Source of the DNA: Allium sativum
Lineage: Eukaryota > Streptophyta > Magnoliopsida > Asparagales > Amaryllidaceae
Direction: 5' to 3'
DNA length: 64,000 nucleotides
Assembly (NCBI GenBank): GCA_030737875.1
Contig: CM060909.1
Coordinates: forward strand, 394,921,565-394,985,564
The notes under the pieces are model-generated. The model made no database searches. It was not told where the DNA came from and saw nothing but the letters and a program-made list of their open reading frames with translations. Positions 12,593 through 23,362 of this stretch are shown here, piece after piece. The stretch's first letter is position 1; every line of letters starts with the position of its first letter. The position numbers were made by a program, and so were the translations under genes.

Positions 12593-12854
12593 AAAATAAA
12601 AGTTCATGTGTTGACAGTACTCATCCATTGAGATTGGTCATGTGTTGAACGAAATATTTTAATATTAAAATTTACATCTTTGTAATATAAAATAAAAGTT
12701 CATGTGTTGACAGTACTCATCCATTGAGATTGGTCATGTGTTGAACGAAATATTTTAATATTAAAATTTACATCTTTGTAATATAAAATAAAAGTTCATG
12801 TGTTGACAGTACTCATTCATTGAGATTGGTCATGTGTTGAACGAAATATTTTGA
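12593..12854. repeat. 96-bp tandem repeat in LTR A (3' copy)
   Basis: Copies start at 12,593, 12,689 and 12,785; the third is partial, as in the 5' LTR. Confidence 0.9.
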
Positions 12855-12973
12855 TAATAACAACTATTTTGAAAAAGAAATATTTGAAATAGAATATTTG
12901 AAAATAGAAATTTATGAAGCCGTGTTGATTAGATTGACGCCATCTTGACGTGAACGATATTTATATCGATTTT

Positions 12974-13212
12974 AAACGATTTCGAAATGAATTGAATTGA
13001 AAACGATTTCGAAATGAATTGAATTGAAAACGATTTCGAAATGAATTGAATTGAAAACGATTTCGAAATGAATTGAATTGAAAACGATTTCGAAATGAAT
13101 TGAATTGAAAACGATTTCGAAATGAATTGAATTGAAAACGAATTCGAATTGAATTGAAAACGATTTCGAAATGAATTGAATCGAAAACGATTTCGAAGTA
13201 AATTGAATTGAA
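12974..13212. repeat. 28-bp tandem array in LTR A (3' copy)
   Basis: Counterpart of 5,292-5,530 with the same number of units. Confidence 0.9.
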
Positions 13213-16200
13213 AGTGAATTGAAATGAATTCAAATTGAATTGAAATTTGAATTGAATAGAAATGAATTTTGAAACGAATCTATAAAGAAGAATTCAATTT
13301 TGTTTTGAATTGAAATGGAAGTTGAAATAGATTTTTGAAACGAATTCAAAACTATTTATATAATTCGTTTTAAATAGAAATCGACGAAGTATATATTATA
13401 TATATTATATATATAATATAATAGCCTGAATAGAACGCGCCGCGCCGCGGCAGTTCGTGAATTTCGACCATTTATTTCAAACGGACATTACGGGAGATCC
13501 GACCGTCGGATTCTCCTAAAACCGGAACCGTTGGGTTCGTATCGAAAAGAGCTTTCTAACGAATATTAGAAATTTGAAATCTAACGGTTGGATTTGGAAT
13601 TATGTCCAAATCAAATTTGAAAAAGGTCGCTGTAAGTGCAGTTCGATGGCCATTGATGGAAATCGACTGTACGGGCCTTGATAAAATTATTAAAAATAGT
13701 AATAATTTGTGTAAAATCATAAGAAATGATTTGTGAAGATTCGGGATGAAAAACTCCAGATTTGAAAAGATAAAAATAGATTTTTATCGAAATGAACTGG
13801 TTTTGAACTAGAATTATAATTCTATTTATTTTTAAATAAATAAATTGAATTAAAAAGGGGTTTTGAAAATAACCAAAATTTCCAATGATTGCATTGGAGT
13901 GGATTTGAATCGAAATTGTCTTCGGAATATTTCGATGTTGGAATTCGTGATTATACAGATGTTGTTATGGAAATTTGAAAGATATATATATTTATATCGT
14001 TATTTCTAATACGACATTTGTTAATCGTAGAATTTGATATTGAATATAAGCCGGGATATTTTCTATTCAGAGCCTTGTGTTTAATATCAAATGTGATTTG
14101 GGTTTGTCGTGAATGGTGTCTTCATTAACACTGTTCTTGAACCCAGTTGAGAAAAGATAAATCTTTTTATTTAGATTTAATGAAGTGTACCAATTAAATA
14201 ACATTTAATTGGAATTGAATTGATATTGATTTTTGGGTTTATCGTGGACAGTGTTTTTAAATAACACTCGTTCTTTAACCCGATGATTAATGAATGTGAT
14301 TTTGGGTTTATCGTGAACCGTGTTTTTAAATGACACTGATTCTTTAACCCAGTCAAAGATTAAAACTAAGTGGAGTTTTAATGAATCTTTAATTAGATTG
14401 AAATAATCGAAATGGAGTATCACCAGTTTTGCTCCAGGCGATAGTTAAATCTTTAATTAGATTTGAACGTGAAATGGTAATTGAATTTACCGATAACACT
14501 GTGGTGTTAGATATGAAGTATTACCAGTTTTACTTCATGGGATGAATAGGTTGGGATTGGGAAATTAAAACAAATGATTACTTCGGTAAGGTTCGCTAAT
14601 CCCGACTAGTTTGAATTGATATTCAAAAATGGATTAAAGAATAAATTCAAGGAATTTATCTTTGATAAAATTAATGGGAATCTTTCCCTATGAATGTGAA
14701 ATTTAGAAACTAACTGTCGGTTAGCCAAGTAGAATGGTTTTCTGGATATTGATCTGATGTTGGTTTCGGCCTTCGGGGTTAATGTTTGGGAAATTATTCT
14801 CTTGATTAATTTATGGTTAGTGACTGATGAATTGGAATGAGGCGTATGTTGTGTTTGTGTAACACTTATTTAAAATATACGCGAGTTATTCGGAAAGACC
14901 GGGTTTATCCCATTCTGAATAACTGATACGACGATAAGTCGAAGATGAAGACGATGGTCGAAGACCGGAGGTCTTCACGTCGTTTGGGTAATTACTGATG
15001 ATCTTGATTGGGCTGTACACCCAAGAAGATGGAAACAGTTAGTGATCGTCCAGACGTACTTGGAGATCGATGGATATGCGGGGTACTAGGTGCCTCCGGT
15101 TTCGTTCAGACCCAGGACGGACTTGTAAATGGACTGTGTGTCTGACATCGGATTTCATTCTGTGTGACTGATATCGGTTGCATAGGATGGTTTGCCTGTG
15201 TGGCATGCTAAGATGCAAATGATCAAGGCTTCTGTTGAAAAGCAAAGTCTTGTGGTGATGATCGAAGCACGGCCTTTGTGGCGTAGCTTTGTGTAACGTT
15301 TACTTCGCGAGTTTCACACCCGGTATGAACCAAAAACGGGAGACGGACGTCAGGGGGGACATGCGTTTTCTTTCTAGCTAGAAGTGGCGTCAGTGGTTTT
15401 ACACGCCCTGACGAGTTTGACTTATGTGGTTGTTGCTGTTGCGAGGCGCCTCGGATTGATCGGTCGTTCTCGAACCGATGGAGTCATTTAGTTGGCTCGC
15501 TTACGCCCCAAAGGGCGGAGAAACGTATTGTTCAGGCATTATAATCCACTTCGTGTGGACCGGCCCTGACGATCCAAGGTACGGTTGCGGCTGTGCCTGA
15601 GACTCGGGCTAGACAGTCTCGAATCGGTTGAGGACTATCTTTTGCCTCGGTTCATAGATGGAAATCCAATTTCCAAATACGTGACTTTGCGGTTTTATTT
15701 GTAAACCTATATATGGCGACATAGTGGCATGGGATGCTCATGCCGCCTATGATTGATACTTATGATTTGAAGTTGTTTTATACACTATGCACTTATAATA
15801 GTATCAAATGATTTGTTTTAAACGTATCAAGCATTCTTTGGCTGTTATAAGGGAAAACCCTATCCTCGGCTGCGTTGCATTGTGTGATGGGACCTGGGTC
15901 TTATAACAGCTTCATTCTTCTTTATTTAGCATTGCGCTGTTGTTTTATGCACTGGTATTCTTGGGAGGAAACCCGTTCCGTGTTATACGGCGTGGTCCCT
16001 TGATTTACCTAATGATTTAAAATAAAGATTAATAACTGTTTTAGTTCTCACACCAGTCACATGACTGACCTGGAGTTTATTGTTTTAACCTAAACTCTGG
16101 GTGCCCCTATTTTGACACGGGCAGCTAGTAGTTTTGGTTTTGCAGATTTATATTCACAGGATCCTGGTTTACAGCTGGAATGATATCCGGAAAGCTTTGT

Positions 16201-16465
16201 ATCCGTATATCTCTTCTAGTTGTGTATTGTATTATTTTCCGCTGCTATGTGTTTAAATGTAATTTAAATCTCTGATATTTCTGTGTAATATTTATTCAAT
16301 TATACTCTGTATATTCTTGTAATCTGATGCATTGTTGTAATATGCAATGAAATGTTCTTCTGTATGCGTTCTGTTTTGCCTTATTCTCAAACGATAGGGT
16401 GTTTCGAACGGTCTGGGTCGGTTTAGCGACTGGTTCGGACCGAGCGAAATTCCTTGTTCGTCACA

Positions 16466-16470
16466 AATTT
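16466..16470. repeat. Target-site duplication of element A, right copy
   Basis: AATTT immediately after LTR2, matching 2,079-2,083. Confidence 0.95.
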
Positions 16471-16995
16471 CTTATGTGAATTTAGGTTAGAGTGTTGAGT
16501 TATATTTATAGAATTTCAGATTGATTTGAGTTGTCAGATGATCACAGATGAATCTACACCATTCACTTCGAGAGGAGCCAACCAAAATGCGACATGTCAG
16601 CCCTATTGACACAGCCAAGCCTCAGAAATCGACTAGAACCCGACCAGGCCAGCCAGGGCCAAACCAGATCGACCCCCAGGTCGACCTGGTCACCCAGGTT
16701 GAGCCCCAGGTCAACTTGGTGCCTTGGTGGGAATTTTCCCGCCTAGTCTAGTTTGGATCTGAATTCGAAATTTGAACCAATTTTTGGAATGTTTGAATTT
16801 TAATTTGAATTCTGAAACTTCCGGAGGTCATAACTCCTTCATACGTAGTCCGATTCAAGCAAACTCGGACTCTATCTTAGGCAGAATTCCGAGACGAACA
16901 CAATGGCGTAACCCGTTTCCCTTAATTCTTTCATCTAGAATTAATTGTACTTTAATTTGTTAATTTATAGTTAACTGAAAATTCAGGGTGTTACA
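16471..16995 (-). mobile_element. LTR of element B, first 525 bp
   Basis: On the minus strand the LTR begins TGTAACACCCTG at 16,995 and runs left to the insertion of element A. A TATA-like word (TATAAATATAACTC, minus strand, 16,510-16,497) lies near the A insertion. The boundary is clear because the integrase reading frame of element G is lost exactly here. Two short plus-strand ORFs in this stretch are not protein-like. Confidence 0.8.
16497..16510 (-). promoter_or_regulatory. Candidate TATA box in LTR B
   Basis: TATAAATATAACTC on the minus strand about 485 bp into LTR B. The AACTC/CAACACTC context downstream is common at plant LTR start sites. Position-based inference only. Confidence 0.4.
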
Positions 16996-17000
16996 ATGCC
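16996..17000. repeat. Candidate target-site duplication of element B (one side)
   Basis: AATGC abuts the first base of LTR B. The partner copy would lie at the far end of element B, outside the window, so this cannot be confirmed. Confidence 0.35.
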
Positions 17001-17749
17001 AATACTAGAATGATAACTATTATTATATGTGAATTCAACTAGATGTAAATGGTCATCACATGATCCTCCAAAGTCCAATATACAGGCCCTTAAGAGATCC
17101 TCTAATACACGATTCACTCTCTCTGTTTGACTGTCGGTTTGATGATGGTACACGGTACTGATATGTAATTCTGATCCTAAAGCCTCTTGTAGGCTCTTCC
17201 CAAACCCACTAGTAAATAATGGATCTCGGTCACTCACAATACCTCTAGGTACTCCATGAAATCTCACTACCCACTTCATATATAGTTCTGCTAACTTAGC
17301 TGCCATTCTATTCGACTTGACCAGTATAAACCTTGCACTTTTGGTCAATCGATCCACAATCACCCAAATACTATCATGACCCGATCTAGTCCTTGGTAAA
17401 CCATTCATGAAACCCATTGAGACCCATTCCCATTTCCATTCGGGAATTTCTAGTGGTTGTAACAATCCACTTGGCTTCCTTTGCTCGGCTTTAACTAACT
17501 GGCAATTCATGCATTTGGATATAAACTTCCCAACGTCTCTCTTCATCCCTTCCCAGTAGTAGGTTTGCTTCATCTCTCGATACATTTTGTTTCCACCGGG
17601 ATGTATAGTCAGTCTCGAGCGATGACACTGTCTATGTACTTCATCTCTCAATCCATTAGCGTTTGGTATGACTAGTTACCCATTATTTCGAAGCCATCCT
17701 TCCCTATCAAGTCCATACTTGTTCATCTCCTCGCTGTCAATACTCATCT
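16996..17749 (-). pseudogene. Ty3/gypsy integrase of element G, truncated by element B
   Basis: Inserts retrotransposon DNA into the genome. Read leftwards from about 17,749, the frame shows a HHCC zinc-binding region (HPGGNKMY ... CMNCQ) and then the catalytic core. The core has D in VIVDRLTKSARF, D in VSDRDPLF and E in QTERVNRVLEDLLR. The sequence stops at YNNSYHSSIGI, where LTR B begins; the next residues and the stop near 16,983 belong to LTR B. The C-terminal part (GPY/F and any chromodomain) lies beyond element B, left of the window. An in-frame TAA precedes the HHCC region (in GWLRNNG*), so the gene was already damaged. Confidence 0.9.
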
Positions 17750-18628
17750 CTACCATGAGATGATTTCCAATAGGTTAAGATTGTCCCTCTGGCTGGAACC
17801 GATCCGCTTAATCAAGGTTGGTCTGATCGTCAAATTTGCTAACATCTCTGGATCCAATTCACACTTAGGCCTATAATCATATCCTGCGATATACTCTAGT
17901 TGCTTCCATTCCAGAAACATAGCCCCCAAACTGGCATGTCTCCTACTCAATGCATCAGCTACCGCATTGCCCTTCCTGGGTGTGTATGCGATATTAAAAT
18001 CATATAAAGCCAAGAACTCTAACCATCTCTGTTGACGAAGATTTAAATCCCTCTGAGAGAAAAGATACTTCAATGACTTATAATCGGTAAAGAACTCGAA
18101 TCTTTCTCCTAAGATATAGTGTCTCCATATCTTTAACGTGAACACGGTCGCTGCAAATTCCAAATCATGGGTAGGATATCTTTTCTCATGTGGTTTCAGC
18201 TGCCGACTAGCTTAAGCTACAACCCTACCTCCTTGCATCAGTACAACACCTAGTCTGGTAACACAGGACTCTGTGTATACCGTCATCTCTTCATTCCCTT
18301 TAGGAATAACTAACACTAGTGCGCACGTTAACTTCACCTTTAGGCTCTTAAAGGCATTCTCATACCCTTCGTCCCAAGCAAAAGCTTGATTCTTCTTAGT
18401 CAACTGAGTTAACGGCGTCGCTATCTTGGAGAGGTCTTGAATAAACTTACGATAATACCCAGCTAACCCCAAGAAACTCCTTACGTCTGTTGTATTCTTA
18501 GGCATATACCAATCTTGCACCGTGACCACCTTCGTAGGGTCCACGGCAATACCATTCTCTGAAACAATATGGCCCAAGAATCTCACTTCCCTCCTCCAGA
18601 AGTGACACTTAGAAATTTTTTCTTTCAA
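17750..18628 (-). pseudogene. RT thumb/connection and RNase H of element G
   Basis: One frame with a single nonsense codon (TAA at 18,214-18,212). The first part matches the gypsy RT thumb and connection: [17 protein letters not shown], then [16 protein letters not shown], then PLTQLTKK. RNase H follows, with the usual TDAS changed to TESC (one catalytic Asp replaced by Glu) and later [12 protein letters not shown] and [11 protein letters not shown]. It degrades the RNA strand of RNA:DNA hybrids during reverse transcription. The altered active-site residue and the stop mark it as dead. Confidence 0.9.
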
Positions 18629-19187
18629 TTAGTGTTCCTCAACACCTCCATATATGTCCTCAGATGTTCCTTGTGTTCTTCCTTTATCCTCGAGTGTACT
18701 AAGATATCATCCACGAACACAAGAACATACTTATTTAATTGATCTCTGAAAACCCTATTCATAAGATCCACAAAATATGCGGACGCATTGGTCAACCTGA
18801 ATGGCATGACCAACCAATCATAGAATCCAGACGGCGTCCGAAATGCCATTTTAGTTATACTCTCAGCTGCTACTCAGAGCTGATGAAAACCTGTTGCGAG
18901 ATCCAATTGGGAAAACACTCTTGCTCCATTCAGTTGATCAAACAAATCATCTATCCGTGGAAGGGGATACTTATTCTTCCTAGTCACCTTGTTCAACTCA
19001 CGATACTCTACACATAAGAAAAGGGAACCATCGACCTTGGTAGTTAACACAACTGGTGCTCCCTAGACGGAAACACTCCTTCAGATAAATCCCTTCTTCA
19101 AAAGATCGCCCACTTGCACCTCGAGATCTCTCTGCTCCCTTAGTGCCATATGACGAAGTGGCATTACTATAGGTCTGGCATCTTTCA
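18620..19187 (-). pseudogene. Reverse transcriptase palm/fingers of element G
   Basis: Going leftwards, frames give the canonical gypsy RT series: [71 protein letters not shown], and the active site YVLVFVDDILVHSR. Several stops (for example in the GFI*RS and HQL*V stretches) and a frame change near 18,625 break it. It copies element RNA into DNA and is nonfunctional here. Confidence 0.9.
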
Positions 19188-19691
19188 CTAAATCAACCGA
19201 AACTCGATCTCTCGGTGTGGTGGAAGTTCGGTCACTTCCTCGAAGAAGTCCGGATACTCGCCAGCAATAGGCACATCTGATAACTCATCTTGTGGGATGT
19301 TGAGGGAATGTAGAAAACTAGCCATCACCTCATCACTAGGTAGGCAACCCAATACCACCCTCCGCCCATCGTCCGCTCTAATGGTTACTGAAGACACCTC
19401 ATAGTCTACCACCAACCCATATCTTTGGAGCCAATCAACTCCCAAAATAATGCCAAACCCAGCATAGCCCAAAACAAAGCAATCACAAGCAAACATACAT
19501 CTATGAATCGATAAGACCAAATTACAGCAAATCATACTAAGGCTAGTCGAACCACCGATCGGGTTCGTTACAGCTAAAGGTCTATCGACAATCTCTGGTT
19601 CCAACCTATCTACCAGGTCACTAGATACGAAGGAATGAGATGCCACGGTATCAAATAATACTCGAATATGTATATCATAAATAGAAAGCAT
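19188..19691 (-). pseudogene. Aspartic protease region of element G
   Basis: A 167-codon open stretch in a different frame from gag. The active-site motif reads LFDTVASHSFVSSDLV (the usual form is DTGASHSF; G is replaced by V). A second conserved block is GFGIILGVDWLQRYGLVVDY, and the C-terminal PPHREIEFRLI leads into RT. It would cleave the Gag-Pol polyprotein. The Gly to Val change in the active-site triplet and the frame differences argue against function. Confidence 0.85.
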
Positions 19692-19699
19692 ACTTTGAA

Positions 19700-20695
19700 T
19701 AACGACACCCTTTCCCTTCTGCGCAGCAGTTGTGGCATTCGATTAGGGGTTTGTGGACATTCATTCTTAAAATGCCCCACTTAGCCATAGTTGAAGCACT
19801 TCTTTTCCCTTGGCTTTGCTCGACGCTCTTTGGCACTGTGATCCTTCTTGCCACAGCTATAACACTCGATATCTTTCTAATTCTTGTTTTTATGACCATC
19901 CTTGATCTGATTCTATTTCCTCTTATTCTGGGAATTATTCTTGCCTCCACTGCTTGCCTGCGGCTTTGGCTCCTCTGTAGACGTAATAGCAACCTCGGTC
20001 TTCGACTTAGGGTAAAGTATCTCAGATCTCAATACGTTTCCCACGATAGATTCGAAAGTATCATCGATATGGTTTATGAGTCTTTCCACCAAGTACTCAT
20101 CTAGGCCAGTTATGAACCTTTCGTTCTTCTCGGCAGTATCGATAAGTGATAATCCATATTTCGATAAAATATCGAATTCAACAATATATTCCGAGACTGC
20201 CCTACCATTCTTCTTAAGCTCCAAATATTTCCTAAACAATTCTGATTTCTGAGCAGCTGGAATAAACTTGTCACTGAAGCAAGTCTTAAACTGATTACAA
20301 GTAACTTGATCCTCGGGAGTAGCCGCTTTAATGGCATTCCACCAATTCTTAGCCCGTCCTTGAAGTTGACGCAATGCTAAATTTCTCTTCATTGCACCAT
20401 CAATCCCCAAATCCTCGAAGATGCATTCACAACTATCAAGACAATCTTGAACCTCCGTAGCCGATTCCGTTTCGTGGAACGGCTGTCAACCAAGATTAGT
20501 ATAAACCTTGCCGAGCTTGGCGAAATCGGCCCTAGGCGCCTGCACTGCTGCACCACCACCGTTAGCAGCATTAGGAACTGCTCCCTGAACATCCCTAAGC
20601 ATCTCCCTCATGAAGGTAGTAAACATCGTCCTCATATCACGGACTTTCCTATCATTGTCCCCTGAACCCATACTCCTCATATATTGGCTCATCAT
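19700..20695 (-). pseudogene. Gag of element G with broken zinc knuckles
   Basis: Capsid and RNA-binding protein of a Ty3/gypsy element. The start is ATG at 20,695. Capsid-type residues follow (LQGRAKNWWNAIK, then FKTCFSDKFIPAA, then VSEYIVEFDILSKYG, then ERFITGLDEYL). All are in one frame, interrupted by an in-frame TGA (20,488-20,486) and two stops near 19,913 and 19,876. The first zinc knuckle starts CYSCGKKDHSAKE. The second reads CFNYG*VGHFKNEC, with one Cys changed to Tyr and a TAA at 19,783-19,781. The leader and PBS lie immediately upstream. Confidence 0.9.
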
Positions 20696-20880
20696 TTAAT
20701 CTATAAAGAGAAAACGATTAACCATCTCCTTAGTGGTGCCAGTGCAGTGTGACTTCTTCCTTAGATATACTAATAGTATATACATTTATAGTTTTTGAAA
20801 ACCAAAATATCACAAATATGCGCTCTCATATACATATAATCTCTCCCTGATGTCTTCCCCTAGGTTAACTACGCAGCCTA

Positions 20881-20893
20881 GGCTCTGATACCA
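20881..20893 (-). promoter_or_regulatory. Primer-binding site of element G
   Basis: On the minus strand, TGGTATCAGAGCC begins 2 nt after the LTR end at 20,896. Initiator-Met type, as in elements A and C. Confidence 0.9.
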
Positions 20894-20895
20894 AG

Positions 20896-23362
20896 TGCGA
20901 CGGCCCACCCCGACTCAGCCGACATTTCGCCGAAATGCATTGTGCCAATGCCCTACTAGCACGGGACGGTCGTCAAAAAGGAAAGGGTTTTAAAACTATG
21001 AATCACCAAAGAACCTATAGTATATGTCACATCACATGGAATAAAATATAATAATAACATACTTGACATAAAATAGGAGGGACAGTGCATAAGCTGAAAA
21101 CTAAACCATCACAGCAGCGGAATCCAAAATACAACTTATGATCCAAACCATCATTATTACAACTTCAAAATATTGTCTCTAAAGAAAAATAGAAAAGGTA
21201 CACTACTAATGCCTAAAGTAGTGACCAGCAACAACACAGGGATAATATATGTAAATAGTACGTGGAAGCCTCCTGCTCGTCTCCGGGAAGCTACTTGCGC
21301 ATAACCACCTAACCTGTCTCTAGTCTGCTCGTTTAGAAGCACACAGAGTAATAAGAAGAGACATAAAACTCTAGGTTAGATAAAAGTCTGGTATGAGTGA
21401 TAGAAGAAAAATAAAACAATAACAGGTATAAATAATCATACCAAAACCTGGACCTGCAACCAAAGAGTTAGCACAACAAGATGTACGGTACTCTAAGGTA
21501 GCACTAGCATATAGTGTAAAAATAGGAGTGTGTGTGTCGTGGTGATAGCAAACATCAAACATAGTAATCATCCTCACGTCTCTCACTCAGTGCGTAAAGC
21601 ATATGATATCCACCGCTTTGACCACCAAATCTATTAGGGCCATGACGGCAACTCCGTACAACTATTGTTATGACTATACTTCCCTGGTCTGTAGTCAATA
21701 AGCCTCCCCAGTCCACACATCCCTGGCTCTTCGTTAAGGGCCAACCAGTCCACACTTCCCTAGCTCTGGTTCGTCTACATGACCCCCTCTTCAATGGTTA
21801 ACCAGAGTTATAGATATCGATAACCCCTTTGCATACATCCCGTAGCAAAGCCTAACTCTAGAAGTTTACTCGTTGGTTCCCATCTGGATCCTGAGTAATA
21901 ACTTCTCATTTGGACTTTCTCTACATCTCGGGTTTTGGTTGAATTGTAGTTAATCTTCAAAAGAGTTCACAATTGTCGTCGCATGGCAGAAGTTTGAATC
22001 TGGTTCGGTTTGGAGTCATCATCTTAGCTTAGATCGTGGTCGGGGTTCTCGTCAGGGTCGGTTCGTGGCTCATGACCACCCCCCTGGTTCATGACCACTC
22101 CCCCAGTTCATGACCACCCCCCCAGTTCGTGACCACCCCCCGTTCGTGACCACCCCCCGGCTCGTGACCACCACGGCTCGTGACAACCCCTCCGGTTCGT
22201 GATCCCCTCCCCGGATCGTGACACCCCCTCCCAGTTCGTGAGTCCTCAAATTGGAGCGGTTCGTGAGACATACCTCCTTCAGGAATCTAAGTTATCCTGG
22301 GAGGTTCATCAGACATACCCCCTTCAGGAACCGGTTTTCTATAGTTTTTCCAACAAGCTAATTTCGCCAAACGATGGCGTTTTCAACCGTTCTAACCTTA
22401 CTATGAAGTCATAAAACATACCAAGCAACAATAGTAACATGTAGAATCAACCAAAAACACCAAATATCAATCACATGAAATATTTTAGATCAAACATACC
22501 CCAAAAGCATGATTTTTCCCTTAATCCCTTGAAGCATGTTTTAATTATAGGATTAGCAAACTTAATCCAAATTAACCCAAAATTTCACCACTGACATAAA
22601 ATAATATTTTAGAATTTCTACATATTTTTCTAGATTTTTATGATGCATAATTTCGCTAATTATCACTAATCACCCCTAATTAGCCGTAGTTAGTGAATAA
22701 AAGTGCAAATCACTAACCTTAGCCACAAATGAAATCTTAGATCTGAAACTTTACTGTTATGGCACGAATTCAACTATATAGCAGCAGCTCTATCTATGAT
22801 TTGACATTAATTTGACTTGATTTAGTGTTAATTTGATTAATTATTGTTTAAAAAGCGATTAGGAAGGGATTAGAACGAGATTTGGAAGATGGAGGCCATT
22901 GCTAGGGTTCAAGGAAGGTCATTGGCGGTTGGAAAAATGAAATGAAATGATTTCCCAAACCCTTTCAGCCCTCCCATAACCCTAATCCCGAAATGGATTA
23001 TGGGCCCAGCTGCTAATCACCATGTTAAGCCCAATTATGTTGTGTTTCATCTTCCGAACCTTATTTCAGTCATATCTCCCAAATGGTAAGTCTGTTTGAT
23101 TAATGTGACCACTCTATGGAAAGGTAAACCATCATCTGAATCCAATGGAAGTGGTTTCAAGTCAAAACTCCTTACCAATCAAAATTTATAGACGAAACAT
23201 GATTCGCCAGGGGAAAAAAGGTCATTTAAAATTTGGAAAAAATCGTGAACACGGGAAATGACCCCAATAGTCGTTTCCCAAAGTTACAAGACTATATGAC
23301 TTCGTATGAGAAAGAAATAAATATTCTACGATCCTCCAATGTGTAGAATGTGGGTCGTTACA
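20896..23362 (-). mobile_element. Element G 5' LTR (2,467 bp)
   Basis: On the minus strand it starts TGTAACGACCCACATT at 23,362 and ends GGCCGTCGCA at 20,896, just before the PBS. The partner 3' LTR should lie left of the window, beyond element B, so length and identity cannot be checked. No gene is inside; short ORFs here are chance frames. It contains a GC-rich tandem array at 22,066-22,250. The 5 bp next to the start (AGATA, 23,363-23,367) are the candidate TSD. Confidence 0.8.
22066..22250. repeat. About 18-bp CCACCCCC/GTTCGTGA tandem array in LTR G
   Basis: About ten imperfect copies of GGTTCGTGACCACCCCCC and variants, in an otherwise AT-rich region. The minus-strand frame gives a Gly/His-rich peptide that is a by-product of the repeat. 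Confidence 0.8.

Larger units (their letters stand above)
9817..16465 (+). mobile_element. Element A 3' LTR (6,649 bp)
   Basis: Near-identical to 2,084-8,783. Differences seen by eye are about a dozen substitutions (for example near 10,163, 10,350, 12,545, 13,382, 13,518, 13,570, 14,220, 15,354, 15,735 and 15,953), homopolymer changes, and one fewer 34-bp unit. No gene. Confidence 0.95.
2079..16470 (+). mobile_element. Element A: complete giant-LTR non-autonomous retrotransposon (LARD-like)
   Basis: The whole unit is LTR1 (2,084-8,783), an internal region of 1,033 bp, and LTR2 (9,817-16,465), flanked by the 5-bp duplication AATTT at 2,079-2,083 and 16,466-16,470. Each LTR starts TGTAATAACCC and ends GTTCGTCACA. 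The PBS (TGGTATCAGAGC) lies 2 nt after LTR1 and a PPT abuts LTR2, so the element is on the plus strand. There is no gag, protease, RT or integrase. The initiator-Met-type PBS and the TTTCGGGGACGAAAA motif before the PPT are typical of Ty3/gypsy chromoviruses such as Tekay/Del (family knowledge). A must therefore be mobilised in trans. Published LARDs have shorter LTRs and longer internal regions, so this LTR-to-internal ratio is extreme. The LTRs differ by about a dozen substitutions by eye, which means the insertion is recent. Confidence 0.95.

Noticed and set aside
19730..20104. 124-codon plus-strand ORF with hydrophobic stretches
   Set aside because: Antisense of the gag region of element G, where the minus strand shows real gag motifs.
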